Positions 54,130 through 63,581 of a stretch of 64,000 nucleotides of DNA are shown one piece after another. The DNA comes from Cylindrotheca closterium. Its lineage: Eukaryota; Bacillariophyta; Bacillariophyceae; Bacillariales; Bacillariaceae. Location: contig CAKOGP040002313.1 of the NCBI GenBank assembly GCA_933822405.4, forward strand, positions 611,364 to 675,363, in the 5' to 3' direction. The position numbers and the translations under genes were made by a program. Numbering within the stretch: position 1 is the first letter of the stretch; the number at the start of each line of letters is the position of its first letter. The notes beneath the pieces are model-generated. The model had not been told where the DNA came from. It searched no databases and worked only from the letters and a program-made list of their open reading frames with translations.

Positions 54130-54527
54130 TCCAAGCAAACTAGGAGTAAGGCAAAAATAACAAGTCACAATTATTTTAAAATAACAAGGAGTATCAACAA
54201 TTCCTACCACTGGCTAGGTATTATTGTGTACCTGGTACCACCGGCAGGAGTATCACACAAGAAAGTCAATTGAGATTTGCCTCTTCTTCTGGACTCGTCG
54301 GAATAAAAACAATCGGCTAAATAACGGTTTTAGAAGTTTTTCAGAAGTTTGAACCACTTTTTCCTGGTACGAATTGTACGAAGAAAGTCGTAATGCCGAC
54401 TCACTCCAAAAATGCTCACAGCTGATCCTGGCTGAGTTTGAAGACAGGTGCTGCAAACATCGATTGATTGATTATTCAACTTCTTTTAACACCACTCATA
54501 TTCTACAAACGCAACTAACTAGAAAGG
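54130..54527. other. Intergenic region (398 bp)
   Basis: Lies between the plastid protein and the BTB gene. It holds the reverse-complement GGTACCAGGTAC motif at 54228-54239. No gene was seen. Confidence 0.45.
54228..54239 (-). repeat. GGTACCAGGTAC motif (reverse complement)
   Basis: Plus strand reads GTACCTGGTACC, the exact reverse complement of the 12-mer at 7984 and 21858. Confidence 0.6.
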
Positions 54528-55781
54528 ATGGCAAACAACGGGGGACGCCAAGGTGGTGCTGGTGGTAACAACCAAGCCGAACATGTTGAATTTACAGTCC
54601 GGGTAAGCGCATGATGTTTTGCCTTGTTCCTTCGCCTTCCATGTGTGAGGTTCTCTCGTTTGAATGTTTGCCAAGTGCAATCCAATCAGTCCACTGTCAA
54701 TTGACTTGCCACTTACCAATTGGTTTCCCTTTTTATTCTCATTATGGTATGACAGGCAGAAGAAGATTTGTACTTGACGGGTTCAGAGAATACGATTCGT
54801 CGGGTGACTGCCGAAACTAATTACTCGTGTTTGATGTTGAAGACACAGCGCTTTTCGTCCTTGTTTCGTCACTACGCCAAATACCATGGACTGCGAAAGG
54901 AGGACTTGGAGTATTACTTTGTCAATCCATTAGAAAATGAAGATACACCGGAATCAGTTCAATTGCAGCGGGGTGACACGATTATGGTTCGCAAACGACG
55001 AAAGCCAGAGCCTCCAGAGCCAGCGGCGGACGACGATGAAATTTTTAGAGACTTTCGGGATCTGTTAGAAGATGACGAGCACATGGACGCAATATTTTTA
55101 GTTCCCAATGAGAGTACTAGTGATACTATGGAGGAGGAGGAAGCCAAGCTTCCAGCCTCCATGACCGAAATTCGTGCGCACAAGTGCATACTCACAGCTC
55201 GTACCGACTACTTCAAGGCCCTCTTTCGCAAGGCAGAAGATGGAGAAATGGCGTTTCGAGAGTCCCAGGAGTGCACCATTAATGTGGAGCCCTCGTTTAC
55301 TGCTGGACACATTCGGTATATGCTGGAATTCATCTACACGAATCGCATTCAATCAATTCGATCCATTTCGACAGATGATCTCCTTTGTATATTGCACTTG
55401 TCGGACAAGTGGCTCTTGCGTGACTTGAAGCGTCTCGTCGAACACGAGCTAATTCGTCACCACATGAATGTCCATACTGTGGCTCGCATGTACGGAGCCA
55501 CGGAAGACTTCAAGGCCCAACGATTGTCTCGGGCTTGCATCAACTTTATCATGACCAACCTTCGCCAAGTGACTGGGAACACTTCCTTTGAAGAGGAAAT
55601 GAAGAATTATCCACACTTGTGTATTCCAGTGCTCAAGGCTGCTGCGGATTTGATTCCAGAAGGGCCAGTCCACAAGAAACAACGGACGGATCACGGGACG
55701 CTGTCCAGTGGAGTTTCCAGCACTCCTACTAATGCAGCCGCCGCCATGGGATCTTCTCCGGTGCCAGACTCGGACCCTTAG
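54528..55781 (+). CDS. Ubiquitin/SUMO-like domain fused to a BTB/POZ domain
   Basis: Two exons, 54528-54602 and 54756-55781 (intron 54603-54755, GTAAGC...CAG), 366 aa. Residues about 20-110 read as a Rad60/SUMO-like ubiquitin fold: VEFTVR, SCLMLKTQRFSSLFRHYAKY, GLRKEDLEYYFVNP, LQRGDTIMVRKRRK. A BTB domain follows from about residue 150: DAIFLVPNE, EIRAHKCILTARTDYFKALF, ECTINVEPSFTAGHIRYMLEFIY, and a BACK-like DDLLCILHLSDKWLLRDLKRLVE. BTB proteins are CUL3 adaptors or oligomerisation modules. A basic KKQRTDH and a Ser/Pro tail end the protein. The combination is unusual; a CUL3 substrate adaptor that mimics or binds SUMO is inference. Confidence 0.82.
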
Positions 55782-56407
55782 ATATGGCTGCCATGCCGTG
55801 TCGGCGCTATCGTTTTGCATCATTTACTCTGGTCGCTCACGCAAATACTGGATGCTTCTTGTGAAGTTTGTATCGTAGCTGTAACAAACACTACTTCTAG
55901 ATTGGGAATTTCATTTACCATTTCTTTTTATTATTTTCATTACAATAAAATAGTAATTTCATGGTCATCCAACCAGGCATTGGTTGATCAAAGTGATGAT
56001 AGCATCAAAGTCTTTGTACAGTACCGGTAGGTACGTGTACCTGTTAAATATGTGTGCGCATATCGTTATTTTGCGCGTCACTTCAGACTTGATCTCTGCT
56101 GATCGCACATTCCAATATAACCACTGCTTGTGCACGGTGGTGTGTCATCGTGTATTTGAGGTCCGCTTTGATGGACGAATACGTCTAACGGCTGGATTCA
56201 TCGTGAATCTTTTGCTGGTTGTCTCAAGCTGCGGCTACTTTGCGACTGTTGTGTGTGGCTCCTCCTCAATAATCACCAATTTCGGTCGATGTATAATATG
56301 TGTAGACTAACTCGTCATGATCTCTTTCCAATCAGGTCAGAAAAAGTGCCATATCTGCTCTATTCTTCATTTCCTTGGTTCATTTCCAATTCGATAAATA
56401 ATTTCAT
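55782..56407. other. Convergent intergenic region (626 bp)
   Basis: Lies between the stops of the BTB gene and a small minus-strand gene. It contains GTACCGGTAGGTACGTGTACC at 56021-56041, of the same GTAC-rich type as the GGTACCA motif. Short plus-strand frames have no domain. Confidence 0.4.
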
Positions 56408-56923
56408 TCATACAAACCCATATGGCTGCGTCCGCTCATCATCCTCTCTGAGCAACAAACTGGTAGTCCGAACCGGTCTGTTCCGCCGCCGAGCACCCTC
56501 ATTGCGTACAATGACACGTCGCTCCCGCATCCGCCGTCGATTTGATTTGACCACACGTACTTCAACATCGTAGACAAAACAGCCGAGGAAGCACATGTAC
56601 ACCACGGCAACAATATCCATGAACCAGCGTTTGCAAGCTTTGACAATGTCCATAACTTTGACCCTCCAAAGATTAATATTCCGACTCTTCTTGTCAGCTT
56701 CCAATGCACCCTCCAAATCCAACCAATCAATTGACGATGGTGGTGACACGGGTCTATCATAATTTGAATGGGAAGGAACTTCGACCAAAAGTGGAATCAA
56801 AGAGGCCGTTGTGACATCATCATCCGCGGCACCTGCACTGGCAGTATCGGGGTAGAGATCAGCAGAAGGTGCCACATAGGCCGCTCTGTGTCTTCGTTGA
56901 GCAAGATCGTTGGCTTGGCACAT
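56408..56923 (-). CDS. Small putative membrane protein with basic tail
   Basis: Single exon, 171 aa, ATG at 56923. About 100 disordered residues (ADDDVTTASLIPLLVEVP...) are followed by one probable TM helix (FMDIVAVVYMCFLGCFVYDV) and a very Arg-rich cytosolic-type tail (RRRMRERRVIV...GARRRNRP). No family is recognised. Low to moderate confidence because it is short and overlaps plus-strand frames. It is supported by an ATG start, a clear hydrophobic segment and the gap between flanking genes. Confidence 0.45.
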   Translation of the reverse strand: MCQANDLAQRRHRAAYVAPSADLYPDTASAGAADDDVTTASLIPLLVEVPSHSNYDRPVSPPSSIDWLDLEGALEADKKSRNINLWRVKVMDIVKACKRWFMDIVAVVYMCFLGCFVYDVEVRVVKSNRRRMRERRVIVRNEGARRRNRPVRTTSLLLREDDERTQPYGFV

Positions 56924-57901
56924 TCCGGGGCTCCCGTAATTTTGCTTATATTGAAGAATGATGAAATAGTTTTGTTGTTGTTGATCTTGATCTTGTTGTT
57001 GTTGTTCTTGTGACTCTCAAAATGTTAGAGCGCCGTTTTCACCCAAAAGAAGAAATGCCAATCGTTGAACGTGAATACTATCTCTTTTTCGTCTCTTTAT
57101 GCTGTTTCGAAAGAGATTTCTTGGTTGTCTGCCGTGGAAACTACAAAATTGTAGCTTGTCCTTGGATTCAAATTCCAACGTCAATGATGATGATGATGAT
57201 GGGTTTCTTTTTTTCGAATGATGATTGTTCCAATTTTGCAGTTTTGGGTTCTTGGGCGTTGCTTTCAGGTGATCGTGGCAACTCACGCACACGTACACGT
57301 ACACCAAACTTTTAACTGAAATGGGAGACTTTTTCAATGTTGCTCAAGAAGTCGCACGTTCGTTCCTTCGTTCGTTCGGTCGTTCTATCGTGTTTTCAAT
57401 TTCGTTGTTCGGAAGATGAGACGTGGGCGTTTTATCTCAGAATGTAACGATGAAAAGAAACTGGAAAAAGATGATTTACACAGCGTGACTCTATTACCAT
57501 GAGGCAACGAATTGGTAAAGTGCAATACCGGGATGTTATTGTAGTTCCAACCAACAAGAGTGCACTTAAAAATCTGGAGGTGCGCTCTCACTGGAAAAAA
57601 CAAAAAAGAAATGATGGAGAGGTTTCAGAAGTAGTGTCAAACGAATGAATCTCACACTCATTTTGCCACGTAAGCCGGCGTGCGGTGAGACGAAGTTGAC
57701 AGATTGACACCCAATCAGAATTCTGAAAGGATCGAAACGGTCGAATTTGATTGACACCCAATCAAAAGGGTCGAAACAGTCGAATTTTGGATCTCCACGA
57801 TTGATTGATTTGATTTGATTGATTCATTCATTCATTCTTCGCTTCGATTATGTCATTTCACAGTAAATCCTGATGACATCTTATTTATCGCCATAGTTGC
57901 C
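56924..57901. other. Intergenic region rich in simple repeats (978 bp)
   Basis: The longest gene-free stretch of the window. It has a TTG/TTGATC microsatellite (56971-57012), an ATG run (57184-57201), a TTCG/CGTT run (57357-57387), a 47-bp tandem duplication (57703-57788) and GATT/CATT runs (57800-57838). Frames seen are low-complexity with no domain. Confidence 0.6.
57703..57788 (+). repeat. Imperfect 47-bp tandem duplication
   Basis: The block starting attgacacccaatca and ending tcgaattt occurs at 57703 and again at 57750; the second copy is shortened by about 8 bp in the middle and has a few substitutions. It lies about 115-200 bp before the start of the glomulin-like gene. Confidence 0.7.
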
Positions 57902-60067
57902 ATGATGCAACCTCACGATGATGCTCAAAATGATACCACTGACCCAGAAAGTTCGCTTCAAATGGCCCTCTCAGTCCTTGCCGAACAGGAGGATCTTTTT
58001 TCCATGATACTAAACCAAACTGAAAGCACCAATGCGACAACCACAATTTCATCGTCGTCGTCGTCGTCGTCCCGGTCTCATCCACCAACCAATCCAACAG
58101 AATTTTTGGCATGGATAGTGCAAGCATTGTCGCCAATACGGCCCAGTTCCAACAAGACAGTAATGCCTCAAGCCAATACGCCATGGTATTCTTGGTGGAC
58201 AGAACTCTCCAAGATTGCTATCTTATTGCCCAGTTTGTCTCCCTTTGAATTACATTCTGTGGCCAGTGAAATGGTGTGGATGAGCGACGATGACAATGTC
58301 AATGATCACAATCATTCAAAACTATTAGTAGCAACTTATCCATCCGTCTGTCTACTGTTGTGCATTCATGCCTTGCAACAGGCTCCATCGCCCACCATCA
58401 CACGTCGGTCAAAACGGTGGCAATCCTTGGTGTGCGAAACCATTCGACAATTTCAAATTCATTGGGAACGAGCAACTGCTGCTACCATTCATCAGGAGGA
58501 TGACGAGGATGAGAACGACGATGACGAGAACGAGAACGACAATGACGATCCAATGAATCACAACAACTCGTCACAAAACAATACTCTGTCATTATCATCA
58601 CAACGACGACTCGTCCATCAACTATGGACACAAATTTGGTGTCAGCATGTTTTACCAGCAGCTTTGAAGGTATTACTTGCATTGCCAGAAGATACTTCCA
58701 AGGTGGCCATACAGTGTGGTTTCATTTCCACTACAACGCAGTTGGTGACCTTTTGGTCTACTACGACTACTAGTAGTAGCAGCAACGATGATGATAATGA
58801 TGGTGACATGATGCGAGGATATCTCGAAACCTTTTATGCTTCCCTCAAGCGTATATTTGGAGCAAATAAGAACTTACCGGGAACATCAACAACAGATACG
58901 GAAAACAGCGACGAGCAACTAATGGACTTGTGGATGTATCCTTGGCACAAACATCAAGCTGAGATTGCTAGGAAATACAACACGAAGCGCAGCAATGAGG
59001 ATAGTGACGACAAAGAGGACCAGTGGTATGATGATGACGATGACGATGACGACAATGATGATGATGATGATGATGATGATGAAGACTTTGCAACTCATCG
59101 ACAGGATGCAATTTGGTGGGCCAGTCAAGCGCAACGCCACGAACACGTCGTGGGGATGAGTACCTCGTATGATGATCTAGGACTGGCTGTCTTGGCGTAT
59201 TATGGGTGGAAAGATCGACCGCAAGTGCTGACGCCTTCCTATGCCTGGAAAATTTGGTTTCCACACGTCAAGCGCTTGTTGTTATCCTTTGAATTGTCGG
59301 GTGTCGTACTGCGGCAACGAATGCGATTCCGATTCTTTGAGCAACTTTTGAAGAGTACACCACCAAGCTCCATCACCTGGGAGTCTTCAAATACAAGTGA
59401 CACGTTTTCGCCGGGTTCGCCCTTGCCCATCTTTCACCTATTGTCCAATCGCATGTTGGTCCTTCGTAGACCGGATATTGAGGATCTCGAAGTGCAAGCC
59501 AACTTGAAACGGCAAACAGATCAAATGGTACTATGGATCAAGACCTTGCTTTATTGCTATCAACCTATCGACCAAGTGGACATGGTCCAAAGGCTAGTAC
59601 AAGATTGCCCATATCCAGGACTACAAGCCATGTTTCTTGATACTTTGCGGCCACTCATTTTGAACGACCAAAAGGATGTTGGCAAGCTCTGGAAGTACAT
59701 TGGATCTCTCCTGGAGACACTGCAGAAAAAGTACATGCCCAATGGTACACTGGTAGAAATAGTGGATTTGATTGATCATTTGGAAATCTACATTGGTGCC
59801 ATTGCCATGCTGCAACTCTGTGTTTTGGCCAAGAGTGCCTTGCCACAGGGCCAGACAAGTGCTGGTGAAACGCTTGACTGGGAGGGTCAGTTGAAGGATT
59901 GTCATCAAGTTTTGACGAAAACTCTGCGGAAGTGGGAGACTTCATCACCGGAGTCGCTTCCTCCCAGTGCTTTTCGCTTGAATTTATTGGAAGTTTCCAT
60001 GAGTGAGATACTGCGATTCTTAAAGGAAACTAGCAATGGTGCCAGTAGTGGTAGCACCAAAGTCTAG
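57902..60067 (+). CDS. Glomulin/ALF4-like protein, Asp-rich
   Basis: Single exon, 721 aa from the ATG at 57902 (a second Met follows directly). The protein is alpha-helical with low-complexity inserts: a Ser run near residue 50, an acidic Asp/Glu/Asn stretch near 200, and an Asp run near 375-395. A segment after the Asp run, SYDDLGLAVLAYYGW...PQVLTPSYAWKIWFPHVKRLL, resembles the Glomulin/ALF4/Ybp repeat signature (LGLALLxYY...PQVYxPxxxxxLxLPHxxxLL). Glomulin and ALF4 bind the RING protein RBX1 and restrain cullin ligases. Assignment is moderate; the rest of the chain could not be matched by eye. Confidence 0.6.
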   Translation: MMQPHDDAQNDTTDPESSLQMALSVLAEQEDLFSMILNQTESTNATTTISSSSSSSSRSHPPTNPTEFLAWIVQALSPIRPSSNKTVMPQANTPWYSWWTELSKIAILLPSLSPFELHSVASEMVWMSDDDNVNDHNHSKLLVATYPSVCLLLCIHALQQAPSPTITRRSKRWQSLVCETIRQFQIHWERATAATIHQEDDEDENDDDENENDNDDPMNHNNSSQNNTLSLSSQRRLVHQLWTQIWCQHVLPAALKVLLALPEDTSKVAIQCGFISTTTQLVTFWSTTTTSSSSNDDDNDGDMMRGYLETFYASLKRIFGANKNLPGTSTTDTENSDEQLMDLWMYPWHKHQAEIARKYNTKRSNEDSDDKEDQWYDDDDDDDDNDDDDDDDDEDFATHRQDAIWWASQAQRHEHVVGMSTSYDDLGLAVLAYYGWKDRPQVLTPSYAWKIWFPHVKRLLLSFELSGVVLRQRMRFRFFEQLLKSTPPSSITWESSNTSDTFSPGSPLPIFHLLSNRMLVLRRPDIEDLEVQANLKRQTDQMVLWIKTLLYCYQPIDQVDMVQRLVQDCPYPGLQAMFLDTLRPLILNDQKDVGKLWKYIGSLLETLQKKYMPNGTLVEIVDLIDHLEIYIGAIAMLQLCVLAKSALPQGQTSAGETLDWEGQLKDCHQVLTKTLRKWETSSPESLPPSAFRLNLLEVSMSEILRFLKETSNGASSGSTKV

Positions 60068-60321
60068 CTACAAAATTGCGAAGAACAAAAAGATATTTAA
60101 ACTAGAGAGAACAGTCACACAGTCAAGAGGCTTCAAACATTGGTTCACGTTCATCTTTCCACGATAGCAAGACCAATCCGTGAACTGCCAAGCAAAAGAA
60201 TTGCTGTTGCAGACTTGTTCGACTTTGATGATACGCCAAAAAAGTGATGTTTAAACTGCTAGCCAGAGTCTAAACAACGAAAAAGAAGAGTCAAATATTT
60301 GATTTCTTTGATATTGCTAAA

Positions 60322-60852
60322 TTAGATTGCCTTAGCCAAAACAACACCCTCGAATTTGTCTTGGAACCACTTGATGGCATCCTCCTTGGCAATTCTGTGG
60401 CTGTATCCCAAATGGGCTCTGCGGACCTTTCTCTTGGACACACGGTTTCCTGGCCTTGTTAGGCAGACGAAGAAATCCATACCGTAGATACCGGTGGTGG
60501 GATCGTACTTGATACCCAAATCAATGTGTTCGTTAATACCGAATCCAAAGTTTCCGGTTTCAGAGAAATTTTGTTGAAGAAGTTCGTATTCCTTAACCTT
60601 CAATCCACGCTCAAGAATCTCAAGGGCCTTTTCTCCTCTGACAGTGACGTGAACGGCAATCTTTTCGTTACGTCTGATACCGAAGGAACGAAGAGTGTAT
60701 CGGGCTTTGGAGAAAACTGGTTGTTGACCGGTCAATTGTTCCAACACACGGGCGGCACGGGTCAAACGATCTCCACTCTCACCAACGCAGCAGTTCAGGA
60801 TCAACTTGTCGACCTTGATCTCTTTCATGGGGTTAACTTTTCCTTCAGCCAT
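60322..60852 (-). CDS. RPL11: 60S ribosomal protein L11 (uL5)
   Basis: Single exon, 176 aa, the usual length. It binds 5S rRNA in the large subunit. Family motifs are unbroken: [72 protein letters not shown] and [18 protein letters not shown]. The C-terminus [13 protein letters not shown] stretch ([17 protein letters not shown]) and [14 protein letters not shown] are present. Its stop is about 255 bp from the glomulin-like stop (convergent). Confidence 0.97.
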   Translation of the reverse strand: MAEGKVNPMKEIKVDKLILNCCVGESGDRLTRAARVLEQLTGQQPVFSKARYTLRSFGIRRNEKIAVHVTVRGEKALEILERGLKVKEYELLQQNFSETGNFGFGINEHIDLGIKYDPTTGIYGMDFFVCLTRPGNRVSKRKVRRAHLGYSHRIAKEDAIKWFQDKFEGVVLAKAI

Positions 60853-61133
60853 CTTGAATTCGTTTGTCTCTTATAAATTAGACTATCACTTGGGATGAAG
60901 TAAAAACTTGGGGGGTTGTTGATTTCGATTTTTACTCGGATTGGTCCATTCGGTACGGTTGACAGTACTTGGGTCAAACGTAGAAATCGTAAGTAAAAGG
61001 CATGATCGGTAAACAAGAATTCACATGCACCTTGGCGATTGGAGAGATGGAGAACTTTTCGATAAGAAATGGTGTCTGTGCTAAAATAAGAAATCGTGAA
61101 GTTTTGGTTCATTGGTTCATGCTCTATTATCCT

Positions 61134-63581
61134 CTATAGTACCTTTACACCAAAATCAGCCAACGATAGACCCATTAGCCTAATAAACATCTCCCATAGC
61201 GGTTTCCCATATCGATTGTTCGATTCATCCTTTTTCACACGGCTGACGTCGATGAAGTATCCGTTGAGTGTGCTGTCATCCAGCACTAGGTCTCGCAGAC
61301 CTTCGTCCCAGGATACTAAATCTTCCGAGCTCCGCGTAGACCAATGTGGAAGAATGCCAAATCTAATGATTGTCCCGCAAGTTGGTTTCAGCAATTCATG
61401 AAACTGTTTCGTATTCTCCAAAAATTCCGATTTTGTTCGTTTCGGTGCCTTAATCATCTCAGCACCATTTATTTGGACGATGCATACTGTTTTTTCATGT
61501 TCGTGATAGTGCTCTGATATCCATTTGGCAACCGTTTCTTGGGATGTTTCTGTTGTCTGGGTCGGGAAGAAGTAGTCACGAGAGGTCTCCACCACTAGAC
61601 TTTCCATTGTGAGATTCTTGGATGTTGATCGCAGCTTGGACTGACGACATCTTGTACAGATTCCCTTCCCAACGATCGTATGAAATATTTCATTCCGTAG
61701 CCGTAGCTGGCCTGCTTTCTTTATAAATCCATCGTGGTCCACTGGTGGATAACGATAATAGTGCTTGTTCTTTTTCGCGTTGTTGTCATCGTCCAAAAGG
61801 ATTGAGAATGGATGCTTCTTTGATTTTAGAAAGTTTTGAAAGATCCTGAAGACTGGATTATTCCCAATGAAAATCACACCCGTTGCATTTTTCATTGCTG
61901 CTGTTCGTAGAGTCTTCTCGCACTCTGTTGGAACTGTAATGTCATTTCGGAAGTCGAATTCGAGTGAGCAAAGCTTGGGATGCTCACGTTTCGTTCGGAA
62001 TTCATCTCCACTGGGAGGCATAAAGTTCTCGTGGTAAATAAGAGCAGACGCATTTGTTGTCGTTTGATAGTCTCGGAATTTGACCTCGGCTTGTTCGACT
62101 ATCAACTTTCTGTTGTATGCAACGTCTTCCCACTTGACATGTATGCCTGGTTCATCTTTTCTTCCATCAGCGTAATCGTCTTCAACATTGGGAAGAACTC
62201 TTTTGATATCTGCAATTCGGAATCCTCCGTACCACGCTAGCGGCATTTGGTAGCACTCGGCGAACTGATAGACATTGGCCTTTACCATATTATAGACATA
62301 GTTTCCAAAGTCTCTCGAATGCCGATAGAGTGTGTCGGACATACAAGTCCACACAGGTAATTCGTTCTCTCCCCATTCATTCCAGACACGCGATCGTTTT
62401 TGCCCATCCATCCTCAAAAGTGTTCGATTTCGATGTTGCCATCCAGTAGCCTTCATGGCCATCAAGATTTCGCGATATGAAAAGGTGTGACGTTCTTTTG
62501 TCATCTTTGTATAAGGAATACCGTTCGTGGCGATTTTAGCACCACACAAAGATGCGTTCTTTCCTTGCAATGAGTCATCAAGATTGCGAAGCAATTCGAC
62601 AATTGGTTTTCCAATCGACCAAAGGTCATCTTCAAAGACCCATGTGTAATCATACTCTTGATGGTAGTGCACAAATGTCACAAAAGTTGGCATCAATAGT
62701 TGCCACATAAGGGGTTGGCCACAACATGTTCCAGGTCCACCATCTACCAAAGGTCCTTTGACATATCCAGCGGCTAGTTTCGGGAATTCGTCGAGAATCA
62801 TCTTCTCGGTCACACTAAACACATTCGGGGCTTTCAGATGTGTGGCATTTTTGGATCCGAAATAGGCTTGTAGCCTTTCGGTTGTGGTTATTTTTTGCCT
62901 CGTTTGATCAACCATAATATGAAAGTCGTAATTCTTGAATTCATCCTTTTGGAGTGTTTCAGCAACCTGTATCAGCCTGTCAAGAACATTAGGTTTGACT
63001 GGATCCATGACTCGCATTACAATCGCAATTCTTTCATTTGGCGAGTTCGCTGATTCCAAGGCTTTTGGGGAAGGCGTGCTCTGGGCGGCAGTGTCATCGT
63101 TGACAACATCAGGCGTTTCCGTCTTGCGTGAAAAATCGGTTTGAATACTGCTGTCTTCCTTGTTCGTATCCCCAACAGCTAAAACATTCAACGACTCCAC
63201 AGTTGGTGAGTTTGCTGATTCCAAGGCTTTTGGAGGAGGCGTGCTTTGGGCGCCAGTGTCATCGTTGATAATAATATCAGTCGTTTCCATTTTGCGCGAT
63301 ACATCGGTTTGAACGCTGCCATCCTTGCTCGCATCCCCAACAGCTGACACATTCAATGATTCCTCATCTTGCGGACTTCTGATTTCTGGACCTCCCGGGT
63401 CGGCTGACGTGTAGAATATGGCTGTGTCAATGGTTTGAAACGATTTTCCGATAAGAGAAAACGACAAGAGCACAGTCAGTATCAACAGACTTCGAATTGC
63501 GTTTGTCTTTGCGGAAAAATTGCTGCTGATGTTCTGTTGGGCTGGGTATAGCTCATCCCTTTTCTTTGAAGAGACTTCCAT
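61134..63581 (-). CDS. Type II membrane protein: glycosyltransferase-like domain plus SGNH-like C-terminal region
   Basis: Single exon, 815 aa from the ATG at 63581; the frame upstream has only a TTG. A short basic N-terminus precedes one hydrophobic anchor (AIRSLLILTVLLSFSLIG), the Golgi type II layout. Then come two 55-residue direct repeats, Thr/Asp/Ser-rich. From about residue 200: ERIAIVMRVMDPVKPNVLDR, a YDYTWVFEDDLWSIGKP with a DxD-like EDD, and WYGGFRIADIKRV, all glycosyltransferase-like. The last third begins GVIFIGNNPVFRIFQNFL and has VCIVQINGAEMI and a late YFIDVSRV; it resembles an SGNH/PC-esterase fold but with GNN in place of GDS. Function unknown; probably a cell-wall or glycoprotein-modifying enzyme. 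Confidence 0.65.
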   Translation of the reverse strand: MEVSSKKRDELYPAQQNISSNFSAKTNAIRSLLILTVLLSFSLIGKSFQTIDTAIFYTSADPGGPEIRSPQDEESLNVSAVGDASKDGSVQTDVSRKMETTDIIINDDTGAQSTPPPKALESANSPTVESLNVLAVGDTNKEDSSIQTDFSRKTETPDVVNDDTAAQSTPSPKALESANSPNERIAIVMRVMDPVKPNVLDRLIQVAETLQKDEFKNYDFHIMVDQTRQKITTTERLQAYFGSKNATHLKAPNVFSVTEKMILDEFPKLAAGYVKGPLVDGGPGTCCGQPLMWQLLMPTFVTFVHYHQEYDYTWVFEDDLWSIGKPIVELLRNLDDSLQGKNASLCGAKIATNGIPYTKMTKERHTFSYREILMAMKATGWQHRNRTLLRMDGQKRSRVWNEWGENELPVWTCMSDTLYRHSRDFGNYVYNMVKANVYQFAECYQMPLAWYGGFRIADIKRVLPNVEDDYADGRKDEPGIHVKWEDVAYNRKLIVEQAEVKFRDYQTTTNASALIYHENFMPPSGDEFRTKREHPKLCSLEFDFRNDITVPTECEKTLRTAAMKNATGVIFIGNNPVFRIFQNFLKSKKHPFSILLDDDNNAKKNKHYYRYPPVDHDGFIKKAGQLRLRNEIFHTIVGKGICTRCRQSKLRSTSKNLTMESLVVETSRDYFFPTQTTETSQETVAKWISEHYHEHEKTVCIVQINGAEMIKAPKRTKSEFLENTKQFHELLKPTCGTIIRFGILPHWSTRSSEDLVSWDEGLRDLVLDDSTLNGYFIDVSRVKKDESNNRYGKPLWEMFIRLMGLSLADFGVKVL
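63043..63372 (-). repeat. 165-bp direct repeat, two copies, in the glycosyltransferase-like gene
   Basis: 63043-63207 and 63208-63372 are about 80-90 percent alike by eye and stay in frame, encoding two copies of a 55-residue block (ESLNVxAVGD...ALESANSP). This is a stem-region duplication. Confidence 0.85.

Noticed and set aside
56971..57012. CRISPR-like or regulatory array in the repeat-rich intergenic region
   Set aside because: Simple TTG-type microsatellite without spacers; this is nuclear eukaryotic DNA.
58968..59264. His-rich minus-strand frame (HHHHHHHHH)
   Set aside because: It is the antisense of the Asp run in the glomulin-like gene.
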